DNA of 52,469 bases from contig PNKH01000050.1 in NCBI GenBank assembly GCA_013822345.1, forward strand, positions 1 through 52,469. The letters are read 5' to 3'. Source of the stretch: Isosphaera sp. Lineage in GTDB: Bacteria; Planctomycetota; Planctomycetia; Gemmatales; Gemmataceae. Each line of letters begins with the position of its first letter. Position 1 is the stretch's first letter. Positions 29,384-37,356 of this stretch are shown in pieces. The notes under the pieces were generated by a model. That model was not told where the DNA came from, searched no databases, and saw nothing but the letters and a program-made list of their open reading frames with translations. Position numbers and translations under genes: made by a program.

Positions 29384-29484
29384 CTCGGAACCCCCGCGTA
29401 TGAATGCCCGGCGGTCCGCCGGAGGAGAGGGGGTAGCATACGAGGCGGGGCGGCGGGAGGCGAAGTGTGGGGGGGGTAAAACCG

Positions 29485-29552
29485 CCCCGGGCGAACCGCG
29501 ACCGTGAGGGCGCGGAAGCACCCGCCCCGTCACGGTCGCGGTTCGCCCGGGG
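29485..29552. repeat. Perfect inverted repeat, 23-bp arms
   Basis: Arms 29485-29507 and 29530-29552 pair exactly around 22 nt. It ends directly at the stop codon of the M24 peptidase gene, in the gap upstream of accB. Confidence 0.9.
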
Positions 29553-30707
29553 TCAGCCGCCGAGCGTCCCGAGCTCGCGCGGGAGGGTGGTGAGCAGGGT
29601 GCAGCCGCTGTGGGTGACGAGCACGTCGTCCTCGATCCGCACCCCGCCCCAGCCGGGGATGTACACCCCCGGCTCGACGGTGATCACCATCCCGGCCTCG
29701 AGCGTGTCCTCGGAGTTGGCCCGGACCCGCGGGGCCTCGTGCACCTCCAGCCCGATCCCGTGCCCGAGCCCGTGGGTGAAGTAGTCCCCGAGCTTGTCCT
29801 TCTCCCCCGACGGGTGGGTCTTCAGCTTGGTGGTGGCCAGCACCTTGCGGGCGGCGGCGTCCACGTCCTTCGCCTTCACCCCGGCCCGGATCGTCGCCAG
29901 GGCCGCGGTCTGGGCGGCCAGGACGACCTCGTACACCTCCTCGAAGTCGAACCCGACCCGCTCGTACTTGTTCCGCCGGGTCGGGGCGGTGCCGAACGGG
30001 CTGCGGAGGGTGCGGGTCATGTCCGACTTGTACCCGAGGTCCGCCCCCCAGTCGACCAGCACCTTGCTCCCGTCCCCGAGCGGGCGGGCGGTCGGCGGGG
30101 CGTGCGGCAGGGCCCCCCGCTCCCCGACCGCGACGACCGGCGGGAACGCCGACCCGCGGCCCCCGGCCCGGCGGACGTACCCCTCGATCGCGTCCACCAT
30201 GTCCTTCTCGGTGTCACTCTCGCGGATGGTGGCGACGAACATCCGGAACGCCCGCTCGGCCACCCGGACGGCCTCCCGGATCCGCTCGATCTCGCCCGGG
30301 TCCTTGACCGCCCGCTGGGCCTCCACCGCCCCCCCGACCGGGACGAACGTGACCTTCGGGCAGAGGGCCCGGAACCGCTCCAGCTCCCCGACCGTGATCC
30401 CGCTGTCCTCCACCGCCACCGCCTTCGCCCCGGACCTGGTCAGCACCTCGGCCGCCGCCTCGGGGGTGGTCTTGGTGTGCCCCCGGACGTGGGCGTCCAG
30501 CCCCGGGCACTCCTCCTTGATCTGCTCCTCGAACCGGGTGTCGGAGATGAGGACGCTGTTCTTCCCGGTCCCGTAGTAGTAACTGTCCTCGCCGGTGAAC
30601 CCGGTCAGGTAGGTGACGTTCGCCGGGCGGGTGACGAGGAACCCGTCGACCTCGCGGGCCTTGAGGGTCTGGGCCAAGATCTGGCGGCGCTGGAGGAGGT
30701 AGTTCAT
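29553..30707 (-). CDS. pepP: M24 family Xaa-Pro aminopeptidase
   Basis: 384 residues, two domains: an N-terminal creatinase-like domain (about 1-135) and the pita-bread metallopeptidase domain (about 140-375). The five metal ligands are visible: Asp219 (V-D-W-G-A-D), Asp229 (S-D-M-T-R-T), His316 (G-L-G-H-G-I-G), Glu345 (V-E-P-G-V-Y-I-P) and Glu359 (R-I-E-D-D). It should release N-terminal residues preceding proline. No signal peptide, so cytoplasmic. Located just upstream of accB-accC on the same strand, 169 bp away. Assignment to PepP rather than PepQ or another Xaa-Pro peptidase rests on the N-terminal domain and is less certain than the M24 family call. Confidence 0.9.
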   Translation of the reverse strand: MNYLLQRRQILAQTLKAREVDGFLVTRPANVTYLTGFTGEDSYYYGTGKNSVLISDTRFEEQIKEECPGLDAHVRGHTKTTPEAAAEVLTRSGAKAVAVEDSGITVGELERFRALCPKVTFVPVGGAVEAQRAVKDPGEIERIREAVRVAERAFRMFVATIRESDTEKDMVDAIEGYVRRAGGRGSAFPPVVAVGERGALPHAPPTARPLGDGSKVLVDWGADLGYKSDMTRTLRSPFGTAPTRRNKYERVGFDFEEVYEVVLAAQTAALATIRAGVKAKDVDAAARKVLATTKLKTHPSGEKDKLGDYFTHGLGHGIGLEVHEAPRVRANSEDTLEAGMVITVEPGVYIPGWGGVRIEDDVLVTHSGCTLLTTLPRELGTLGG

Positions 30708-30821
30708 ACGGGTGGCAGCAGTTCCGACCGCGGTCCGGATTTGGGCGATCTTGCACTAGACCGACACTGTACACTACGGGGGCAGCGGGGCAAGAAGTTA
30801 CGGCGATATTTTTCGACGACC

Positions 30822-31349
30822 GTGCGCACGCCCGATGACATAGCGCCCGACCGCGCCCGACCCGCGGACCCGGCCCAGGCCGACCGGGCGTGGGCCGGGT
30901 ACCACCCGCGCGCCGCCGTCCCGGCCGCCTCCGCCGCGGCCGCCGCCTCCCTGCTGGTCTGGACCGGGGACCTGTTCCTGGACCACCTGTCCGGGCTCGC
31001 CGACCGGGTCGGCGGGTGGGCCCTGTTCGCCCTGGCCTGGGGCGTCTGGCCCGGCCTGGCCGCCGTCTTCCTGTACCGCACCGTCACCCTCACCTACCGG
31101 CTGACCGACCGGGCGGTGCTGGTCGACTTCGGCCCGCTGTACCGACCGGTCCCGCCGGTCCCGCTGGCCGCCGTCACCGGGGTGGCGGTCGGCGGCGGGT
31201 GGGCCGGGCGGCGGCTCGGGGTCGGGTGGGTGGAGGTGCGGGCCGGGGACCGGGCGGTGCGGCTGACCGGGGTGCGCGACCCGGGCGGGTTCGCGGGGCG
31301 GATCCGGGCGGCCGCCCGGGCGGCGGGTGCCGGCGAGCCGGGGGCATGA
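30822..31349 (+). CDS. Membrane protein with bacterial PH-like domain
   Basis: 175 residues from the GTG at 30822. Two hydrophobic helices (about 33-55 and 66-88) are followed by a bPH2-like domain: Y-R-L-T-D-R-A-V-L-V-D-F-G, then the strands P-L-A-A-V-T-G-V-A-V, and R-L-G-V-G-W-V-E-V-R. This two-helix-plus-PH layout is that of YdbT/YdbS-type membrane proteins of unknown function. The final residues E-P-G-A and the stop come from a copy of the GAGCCGG/GAGCGAC repeat, so the original C-terminus may have been different. Confidence 0.72.
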   Translation: MRTPDDIAPDRARPADPAQADRAWAGYHPRAAVPAASAAAAASLLVWTGDLFLDHLSGLADRVGGWALFALAWGVWPGLAAVFLYRTVTLTYRLTDRAVLVDFGPLYRPVPPVPLAAVTGVAVGGGWAGRRLGVGWVEVRAGDRAVRLTGVRDPGGFAGRIRAAARAAGAGEPGA

Positions 31350-31360
31350 GCGACCGGAGG
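31332..31360. repeat. Half-copy of the GAGCCGG/GAGCGACC repeat overlapping a stop codon
   Basis: GGCGAGCCGGGGGCATGAGC and the following GACCGGAGG correspond to one arm of the palindrome at 24626-24690 with two base changes. The TGA inside it is the stop of the PH-domain gene. Confidence 0.75.
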
Positions 31361-31384
31361 CGGTGGCCGGGCTCGGGGTGGGCC

Positions 31385-31494
31385 GCCCGGGGTTCACACC
31401 CCGGGCTATTCCCTGATCGCCCCTTCGGGGCTGAAGACGAGGCCCGAACCCCGAAGGGGTGGGGAGGTAATAGCCCGGGGTGCCAACCCCGGGC
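31385..31494. repeat. 110-bp palindromic element
   Basis: GCCCGGGGTT-CACA-CCCCGGGC at the left end pairs with GCCCGGGGTGCCAACCCCGG at the right, and the inner CCCCTTCGGGG pairs with CCCCGAAGGGG. It lies between two convergent genes. Each end is itself a small hairpin. The short GCTCACGCTA just after it may be the displaced second arm of the half-copy at 31332. Confidence 0.85.
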
Positions 31495-31504
31495 GCCGCT
31501 CACG

Positions 31505-33340
31505 CTACTTCTGGGACGGGAGGTTCGGCACGTTCGGGGCGTTGTTGGGCGGGGGCGGGGCGTCGAAGTCGCTCAGGACGGTGGCGCCCGGGTTCTTCGC
31601 CCGGTACGCCTTGACCCCGTCGGCCGTCACCTTGGTGCCGCGGACGTTCAGGGAGAACCCCGGGGGCCGGCCGTGCAGGTGGGCGAGGCCGGCGTCGGTC
31701 ACCCCGGGGTTCCCGTGCAGGTCCAGGAGCATCAGCCGGGGGAGGGCGGACAGCGCCCGCAGCCCGTCGTCGGTCACCCGGGCGTTGGTCACGGACAGGG
31801 CGCGGAGGTCACGGAACCGGACGACGTGGGCGAACCCGGCGTCGGTCAGGTTCCACGGGGCGATCTTGAACTCGACCAGCCCGGCCGCCCACGGCAGCCG
31901 GGTGAGCTGGTCGAACCCGCCGTCGTCGATCGGGGTGGCGTCGACGAGCAGCCCGACCGGGCCGCGGGACTTCACCAGCAGGTCGAGCTGGCCCGGGGTG
32001 AGCGGGGCGTTGGACATCAGCCGGCCCATCGCCTCCTGGAACTCCCGGGTCGGGGTCCACGGCTCACCCGCCGGCGGCGGGGGCGGGTCCGGGACCGACG
32101 CCTTCGGGTCCGGGGCCGGCGGCTTCGGCTTCGGGGCCGGCGGCTTCGGCTCGGGGGCGTGCGGGCCGGCGTCGCGCGGCGGGTCGGACTTCCTCAGGAG
32201 CAGGACGGTCCCGGCGACCAGGCCGGCGGCCAGCAGGACCGCCCCGGCGACGGCCGCCCAGACCCCCCGCCCGGGGCCGGGCCGGGTCCGCCCGGTCGGC
32301 GGGTCGGCCGGGGCCGGCGGGGGGGCGTCCGCCAGCCCGGCGAACGCGCTCGGCCCGTCGGCCGGCGGCGGGGCGACGTACACGACGTGCGGCAGCTTCC
32401 CGCTGGCGCCGGCGTTCCTCCCCTCGACCGCCCGCAGCCCGGCGGCCAGCTCGGCGGCCGACCCCGGGCGGGCCGCCGGGTCCTTCGCCAGCAGCCGGTG
32501 GACGACCGCCGCGAACTCCTCCGGCACGTCCGGGTTCAGGTCCCGGACCGGGACCGGGTCGTCGACCGCCAGGGCGGTGAGGACGGCGGCGGTGGTGTCC
32601 CCGTCGAACGGCAGCCGGCCGGTGGTGAGCTGGTACAGGACGACGCCGAGGCTGAACAGGTCGGTCCGCGGGTCGAGCGGCCGGCCGCGGGCCTGCTCCG
32701 GAGACATGTACCCCGGGGTGCCGACCACCTGGCCGGTCCCGGTCAGCCCGGACCGGGGGTCCTCGGCCGCCCGCCGGGCGATCCCGAAGTCGAGGATCTT
32801 GACCCGCCCGCGCGGGGCCTCGAGCCACAGGTTGGCCGGCTTGATGTCCCGGTGGATCAGGCCCAGCGCGTGGGCGGCGGCCAGCCCGGTGGCCGCCTCC
32901 CGCCCGACCCGCAGGGCCTGGGCCGGGGTGAGCCGGCCGCGGCGGGCGAAGTACTCGTTCAGCGGGGCCCCGGCGAGGAACTCCATCGCGATGAACGGGA
33001 CCCCGCGGTCCTCCCCGACCTGGTAGATGGTGACGACGTGGTCGCTGCGGACGGCGGCGGCCGCCCGGGCCTCGCGGAGGAACCGCTCCCGGGACGCCGG
33101 GTCGGCGGCCGCGGCGGCGAGCATGGTCTTCAGGGCGACGTGCCGGCCGAGGGCGTCGTCGACCCCGAGGTGGACGGCCCCCATGCCGCCGCTGCCGAGG
33201 CGGCGGAGGATGCGGTACGGGCCGATCCGGTCGGCCGCCACCACCGAGGTGCCGCCGACCGGCTCGGCCAGGGTGTGCGGGTCGGGCGGGGGCGGGGTGC
33301 GGCCGAGTGCGGCGGTGGCCCGGAGTTCGGAGTCGGACAT
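31505..33340 (-). CDS. Ser/Thr protein kinase with extracytoplasmic leucine-rich-repeat-like C-terminus
   Basis: 611 residues. The kinase domain (about 38-300) has L-G-S-G-G-M-G-A-V (48-56), Lys71, H-R-D-I-K-P-A-N with Asp165, D-F-G from Asp184 and Y-M-S-P-E-Q: a complete, RD-type kinase. After a Pro-rich linker there is one transmembrane helix (about 372-395), another Pro/Lys-rich linker and about 160 residues of leucine-rich-repeat-like units (F-R-D-L-R-A-L-S-V-T-N-A-R-V-T-D-D-G-L, P-R-L-M-L-L-D-L-H-G-N-P-G-V-T-D-A-G-L). It is probably a receptor kinase sensing a protein partner. The ATG at 33340 is used; an upstream in-frame ATG at 33388 is possible but adds an atypical leader. Confidence 0.92.
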   Translation of the reverse strand: MSDSELRATAALGRTPPPPDPHTLAEPVGGTSVVAADRIGPYRILRRLGSGGMGAVHLGVDDALGRHVALKTMLAAAAADPASRERFLREARAAAAVRSDHVVTIYQVGEDRGVPFIAMEFLAGAPLNEYFARRGRLTPAQALRVGREAATGLAAAHALGLIHRDIKPANLWLEAPRGRVKILDFGIARRAAEDPRSGLTGTGQVVGTPGYMSPEQARGRPLDPRTDLFSLGVVLYQLTTGRLPFDGDTTAAVLTALAVDDPVPVRDLNPDVPEEFAAVVHRLLAKDPAARPGSAAELAAGLRAVEGRNAGASGKLPHVVYVAPPPADGPSAFAGLADAPPPAPADPPTGRTRPGPGRGVWAAVAGAVLLAAGLVAGTVLLLRKSDPPRDAGPHAPEPKPPAPKPKPPAPDPKASVPDPPPPPAGEPWTPTREFQEAMGRLMSNAPLTPGQLDLLVKSRGPVGLLVDATPIDDGGFDQLTRLPWAAGLVEFKIAPWNLTDAGFAHVVRFRDLRALSVTNARVTDDGLRALSALPRLMLLDLHGNPGVTDAGLAHLHGRPPGFSLNVRGTKVTADGVKAYRAKNPGATVLSDFDAPPPPNNAPNVPNLPSQK

Positions 33341-33394
33341 CCCGCGTCCCGCCAATGGGGTGGTCGGTGCGAGGGAAGCATAGAACACGGGCCC

Positions 33395-33558
33395 GGACCG
33401 CGGCCGTCCCGGCCGCTGCCTTCCTGGACCGCGGCCGTCCCGGCCGCCGATACCCCGGTCGGGCCCACTCGGGAGTCCCCGCGGAGCCTCCCGAACCGGG
33501 TAGCAGCGGCCGGGACGGCCGCGGTCCAGGAAGGCAGCGGCCGGGACGGCCGCGGTCC
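33395..33558. repeat. Perfect inverted repeat, 53-bp arms, each arm internally duplicated
   Basis: Arms 33395-33447 and 33506-33558 are exact reverse complements. Each arm contains the core GGACCGCGGCCGTCCCGGCC twice, separated by TGCCTTCCT. The 58-nt centre is unique. It sits between the 5' end of the kinase gene and the smc stop. The same core forms the 25-bp arms at 41282-41394. Confidence 0.93.
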
Positions 33559-33562
33559 AGGT

Positions 33563-36500
33563 TTACGCCGCCGCCTTGGCGGCGGCCGGCTCGTCCTCCG
33601 GCCAGTCCTCAAATCTCATCGGCAGGACCCGACTCACCCCGCCCTCCTGCATCGTCACCCCCCACAGCCGGTCGGCCGCCGCCATCGTCCGCTTCTTGTG
33701 GGTGACGACGATGAATTGCGACCGGTCGAGGAAGTCGCGCAGGGCGGCGGCCAGCCGCTCGGTGTTCGCCTCGTCCAGGGCCGCGTCCACCTCGTCGAGG
33801 ATGCAGAACGGCGACGGCTTGTTCCGGAAGATGGCGAGCAGCAGGGCGACGGCGGTCAGCGTCTTCTCGCCGCCGGACAACAGCGACAGCGACCGCAGCT
33901 CCTTCCCCGGCGGGCGGGCGGTGATCTCCACCCCGGACTCGAGCACGTCCGCCTCGTCCTCCAGGGTGATGTCCGCCTGGCCGCCGGCGAACAGCTTGCG
34001 GAACAGCTCCTGGAAGTGCCCGCGGACGGCGGAGAGCGTCGCGGTGAACAGCAGGCGGCTGTCGGCGTCGATCGCGTCGATCACGTCCTGAAGTGACTTC
34101 CGGGCGGCCGCGAGGTCGGCGTGCCGGGCGCGGAGGGCGTCCGCCTCGGCCTCGACCCGGGTGAGGTCGTCGAGCGCCTCCAGGTTCACGCTCCCGAGCC
34201 GGGCGAGTTTCCGCTTCAGGTCGTCGATCTCCTCGTGCGCGTTCGGGGAGTCGGGGACCGGCCCTTCCTCCACCGACCACTGACCACTGACCACTGACCA
34301 CTCCAGCCCGTAGTCCTCCCGGACCCGGTCGGCGACCGCGTCGCGGCGGGCGCGGAGGTCGCGGGCGGCCAGCTCCTTCTGGTGGGCCTGGTCCTGCTGC
34401 TCCTGCCAGCTGGCGCGGAGGGCGGCCAGCTCGTCCCGGGCGGCGTCCCGGGCGGCCCGGCCGGCGGCCGCCTTCTCCGACAGGTCGGCGGCCAGCCGCT
34501 CCCGGTACTCCTTCTCCCGGTGGGCGTCGGCCGACCCGGCGGTCGCCCGGAGCAGGGCCAGGGTGTGGTCCAGGTGCCGGCCGCGGGCGGTCGTCTCGGC
34601 CGACGCGAGGTCGATGGCCTCGATCTGCCGGCGGCGGAGGTCGGTGTCGAGCCGGGCGGCGCGCTCCCGGGCGCGGTCGCGGTCGGCGGCGGCCCGGCCG
34701 AGCGCCACCTGGGCGGCGGTGTCCGCCTGTTGGGCGGCGTCGCGGTCGGCGGCCGCGGCGCGGGCCGCCGCCTCGAGGCCGGCGAGGGTGGCGGTCAGCT
34801 CCTCGGCGGCGGCCTCCGCGTCCTCGGCCCGGAGCTTCGCCGCGACCCACCCGGCCTCGCCGCGCCGCACCTCGTCCTCAAGCGCGTCGGCCTCGGCCCG
34901 GAGCAGCCCGACCAGCTCGTCGAGTTGTTCGACCTGCTGGGCCTGGGCGGCGATCCGCTGCTGCAGGTCGCCGGCCTCGCCCGAGAGGAGCCCGACCTCG
35001 GCCTCCCCGCCCTCGATCGCCCCGTCGGCCTCGTCCGCCTGGCGGAGGAGGTCGGCGAGTTCGACCTCGGCCGCCGCCACCCGGTCGGCGAGCGCCCGCG
35101 ACTGCTCGCGGAGGTCGCGCAGCTCGCTCTTGCGGGAGACGAGGCCGGCCTCGGCGCGCGGCGGGCCGACGGTGAGGGTGCCGTCCGGTTCGAGGAGTTC
35201 GCCCGCCCGGGTGACGACGCGACACCCCGGGTAGAGGGCCGCGAGCTGTCGGGCGTCCGCGAGGGTGTCGGCGAGGAAGACGTTGCCGAGGAGTTGGTCG
35301 GCGAGCCCGGGAAGCTCACCGGAGACTCGCGAAGCCAAGGAGTCGGGAGTCGGGAGTCGGGGGTCCGAAAGACCGGTCCGGTCCGACTCCTGAATCCCGA
35401 CTCCCGACCCCCGGTAAGGCACGAACCCGACCCGACCGGGCACCTCCCCGACGGCGGCCGCGATCGCGTCCACGGCGCCGGCCGACCGCACCACGAACCG
35501 CTGCGCGGCGTCGCCGAGCGCCAGCTCGACCGCCGGGGCCAGGTCGCGCGGGACGGTCAGCAGGTCGGCGACGAGGCCGGCGAGCTGGGTACGGAGTACC
35601 GAGCGGGAGGGCGAGGCACCCGCCGAGCCGTGGGGCTCCGGCTCGGCGGGTGCCTCGCCCTCCCCGGGAACCCCCGGCTCGTCGCGATCGGCCTTCCACC
35701 GTTCCAGCACCGCCCGGACGCCCGCCCCCAGCCCGTCGAGGGATCGCTCCAGTTCCTCCAGCACCCCGACCCGGCCGCGGAGGTCGCCCTGCCGCACCCG
35801 CAGCGCCCCGAGCGCCGCCGCGGCCCGGTCGGCGCGGTCGGCCAGGTCGTCGCGGCCGGCGCGCAGCGCGGCGAGGCGGTCGCGGGCGTCGGCCAGCCGC
35901 TGCCGCACGTCCGCCCCGGCCCGCGACAGCCCGGCTAGCGCCTCTGACAGCGCGCCCCGCCGCGCCGCCCCGTGGCCGATCTCCCCGAGCTTCCGCGTGT
36001 ACTCCTTCTGCAGCCGCTCGACCTGCGCCAGCGTCGCGGTCGCGGTCGACCGGGCGGCCGCCGCCTCGCGCACCAGCTCGAACTGCCGCTCGCGGCCGCC
36101 GGCCGCCTCGCGGTCGAGGTCGGCCACCCGCCCGGCCGCCGCCGCCAGCTCCTCCGCCGCGGTCGCCGCCGCCACCTGCTCGGCCGCCAGCCGGGTCTCC
36201 GCGTCGGCCGCGTCGGCGGCCGCCCGGGCCGCGTCCGCCGCCACCGCCCGGGTGCGGAACCCCAGGTCGGCCCGGTTCCGCGCCGCCCGCAGCACCTCCG
36301 CGTCGTGCTCCGGGGCCGCCGCCCGCTCGTGACGGATGGTGGAATCGAACCCGGCGATCTCCTGCCGGGCGTCGGCGACGCGGGCCTCGTGGTGCCGCAG
36401 CCCGTCCTCGGCGCGGGCCACCTCGCGGTCCCACTCGCGGACGGCGGCGTCGAGGTCGGCCGCCCGGCGGGCGCCGTCCGTCGCCCCGGCCCGCAGCCCC

Positions 36501-37243
36501 GCCAGCACCGCCTCTTCCGCCTCCAGCGCGGCGGTCAGGGTGCGGTACTCGCGGGCCGCCAGGCCCACCCGCAGTTCGCGCAGCCGGTCGGTGTACTCCC
36601 GGTATTTCTGGGCCTTGGCCGCCTGCATCCGGAGGGCGCGGAGCTGGGTGTCGAGGGCGTCGAGCCGGTCGGCGGACCGGACCACGTTCGCCTCGGCGTG
36701 GGCGAGCTTGGCCAGCGCCTCCCGCTTCTTCGCCTTGAACCGGCTGACCCCGGCCGCCTCGTCGAAGATCTCGCGGCGGTCCTTCGGCGACGCCTGGAGC
36801 AACTCGTCGACCCGCCCCTGGGCGATGATGGTGTACCCGCCGGCCCCCGCCCCGCTGCCGAGGAAGATGTCGCGGAAGTCCTTGAGCCGGGCCGGCTGGC
36901 CGTTCACCAGGTACTCGCCGGTCCCGTCCCGGTACACCCGGCGGGTCAGCTCGACCTCGTCCGCGTCGACCGCCAGCAGCCGCCGGGAGTTGTCGAACCC
37001 GACCGTCGCCTCGGCCATCCCGAGGCTCCTCCGGCCGCTCGACCCGTTGAAGATGACGTCGGCCATCCCGCCGCCGCGGAGGGACCGGGCGGACTGCTCG
37101 CCGAGCAGCCAGCGGACGGCGTCGACGACGTTCGACTTCCCCGACCCGTTCGGCCCGACGACCGCGGTCACCCCCGGGGCGAAGTCGAGCCGGGTCTTGT
37201 CGGCGAACGACTTGAACCCGACCAGCTCGAGGCGCGTGAGCAT
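33563..37243 (-). CDS. smc: Chromosome segregation protein SMC, with in-frame repeat insertions
   Basis: 1226 residues. SMC dimers with ScpA/ScpB compact and segregate the chromosome. The N-terminal head has K-S-F-A-D-K and the Walker A motif G-P-N-G-S-G-K-S (30-37); the C-terminal head has the signature L-L-S-G-G-E-K-T-L-T-A and Walker B C-I-L-D-E-V-D-A-A-L-D. Long coiled coils flank a hinge (about 550-680). Three segments look like coding repeats: residues about 527-547 (G-E-A-P-A-E-P to G-S-A-G-A-S-P-S, from the perfect palindrome at 35605-35664), about 611-635 in the hinge, and about 981-990 (W-S-V-V-S-G-Q-W-S-V, from a heptamer repeat). All keep the frame. The ATG at 37243 begins M-L-T-R-L-E-L-V-G-F-K-S-F, the family start; the longer frame is a palindrome artefact. 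Confidence 0.94.
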   Translation of the reverse strand: MLTRLELVGFKSFADKTRLDFAPGVTAVVGPNGSGKSNVVDAVRWLLGEQSARSLRGGGMADVIFNGSSGRRSLGMAEATVGFDNSRRLLAVDADEVELTRRVYRDGTGEYLVNGQPARLKDFRDIFLGSGAGAGGYTIIAQGRVDELLQASPKDRREIFDEAAGVSRFKAKKREALAKLAHAEANVVRSADRLDALDTQLRALRMQAAKAQKYREYTDRLRELRVGLAAREYRTLTAALEAEEAVLAGLRAGATDGARRAADLDAAVREWDREVARAEDGLRHHEARVADARQEIAGFDSTIRHERAAAPEHDAEVLRAARNRADLGFRTRAVAADAARAAADAADAETRLAAEQVAAATAAEELAAAAGRVADLDREAAGGRERQFELVREAAAARSTATATLAQVERLQKEYTRKLGEIGHGAARRGALSEALAGLSRAGADVRQRLADARDRLAALRAGRDDLADRADRAAAALGALRVRQGDLRGRVGVLEELERSLDGLGAGVRAVLERWKADRDEPGVPGEGEAPAEPEPHGSAGASPSRSVLRTQLAGLVADLLTVPRDLAPAVELALGDAAQRFVVRSAGAVDAIAAAVGEVPGRVGFVPYRGSGVGIQESDRTGLSDPRLPTPDSLASRVSGELPGLADQLLGNVFLADTLADARQLAALYPGCRVVTRAGELLEPDGTLTVGPPRAEAGLVSRKSELRDLREQSRALADRVAAAEVELADLLRQADEADGAIEGGEAEVGLLSGEAGDLQQRIAAQAQQVEQLDELVGLLRAEADALEDEVRRGEAGWVAAKLRAEDAEAAAEELTATLAGLEAAARAAAADRDAAQQADTAAQVALGRAAADRDRARERAARLDTDLRRRQIEAIDLASAETTARGRHLDHTLALLRATAGSADAHREKEYRERLAADLSEKAAAGRAARDAARDELAALRASWQEQQDQAHQKELAARDLRARRDAVADRVREDYGLEWSVVSGQWSVEEGPVPDSPNAHEEIDDLKRKLARLGSVNLEALDDLTRVEAEADALRARHADLAAARKSLQDVIDAIDADSRLLFTATLSAVRGHFQELFRKLFAGGQADITLEDEADVLESGVEITARPPGKELRSLSLLSGGEKTLTAVALLLAIFRNKPSPFCILDEVDAALDEANTERLAAALRDFLDRSQFIVVTHKKRTMAAADRLWGVTMQEGGVSRVLPMRFEDWPEDEPAAAKAAA
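34275..34302. repeat. Heptamer tandem repeat inside smc
   Basis: Four exact GACCACT units in tandem (plus-strand reading). On the coding strand they encode W-S-V-V-S-G-Q-W-S-V in the coiled coil close to the C-terminal head. The 7-nt period equals that of the GACGAAT repeat between accB and accC. Confidence 0.92.
35340..35413. repeat. Imperfect inverted repeat of GGGAGTCGGG units inside smc hinge
   Basis: The left side has direct GGAGTCGGGAGTCGGGAGTC units; the right side has the complementary CCCGACTCCCGACCC. The segment encodes G-V-G-I-Q-E-S-D-R-T-G-L-S-D-P-R-L-P-T-P in the hinge region, where bacterial SMCs normally have a short loop. Confidence 0.8.
35605..35664. repeat. Perfect inverted repeat, 25-bp arms, inside smc
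   Basis: Arms 35605-35629 and 35640-35664 pair exactly with a 10-nt loop. The 60-bp element is in frame and encodes E-G-E-A-P-A-E-P and G-S-A-G-A-S-P-S just before the hinge. Confidence 0.94.
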
Positions 37244-37261
37244 GAGGGGGGTCTTGAAACG

Positions 37262-37350
37262 GTAGGGTGCGTCGAGGTCCGCTTCGGACCGACGACGCAC
37301 CGGGGCGCATGGTGCGTCGTCGGTCCGAAGCGGACCTCGACGCACCCTAC
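37262..37350. repeat. Perfect inverted repeat, 40-bp arms
   Basis: Arms 37262-37301 and 37311-37350 are exact reverse complements with a 9-nt loop. It fills the gap between the smc start and the stop of the FlgI-like gene, 6 bp from the latter. Confidence 0.93.
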
Positions 37351-37356
37351 GAATCC

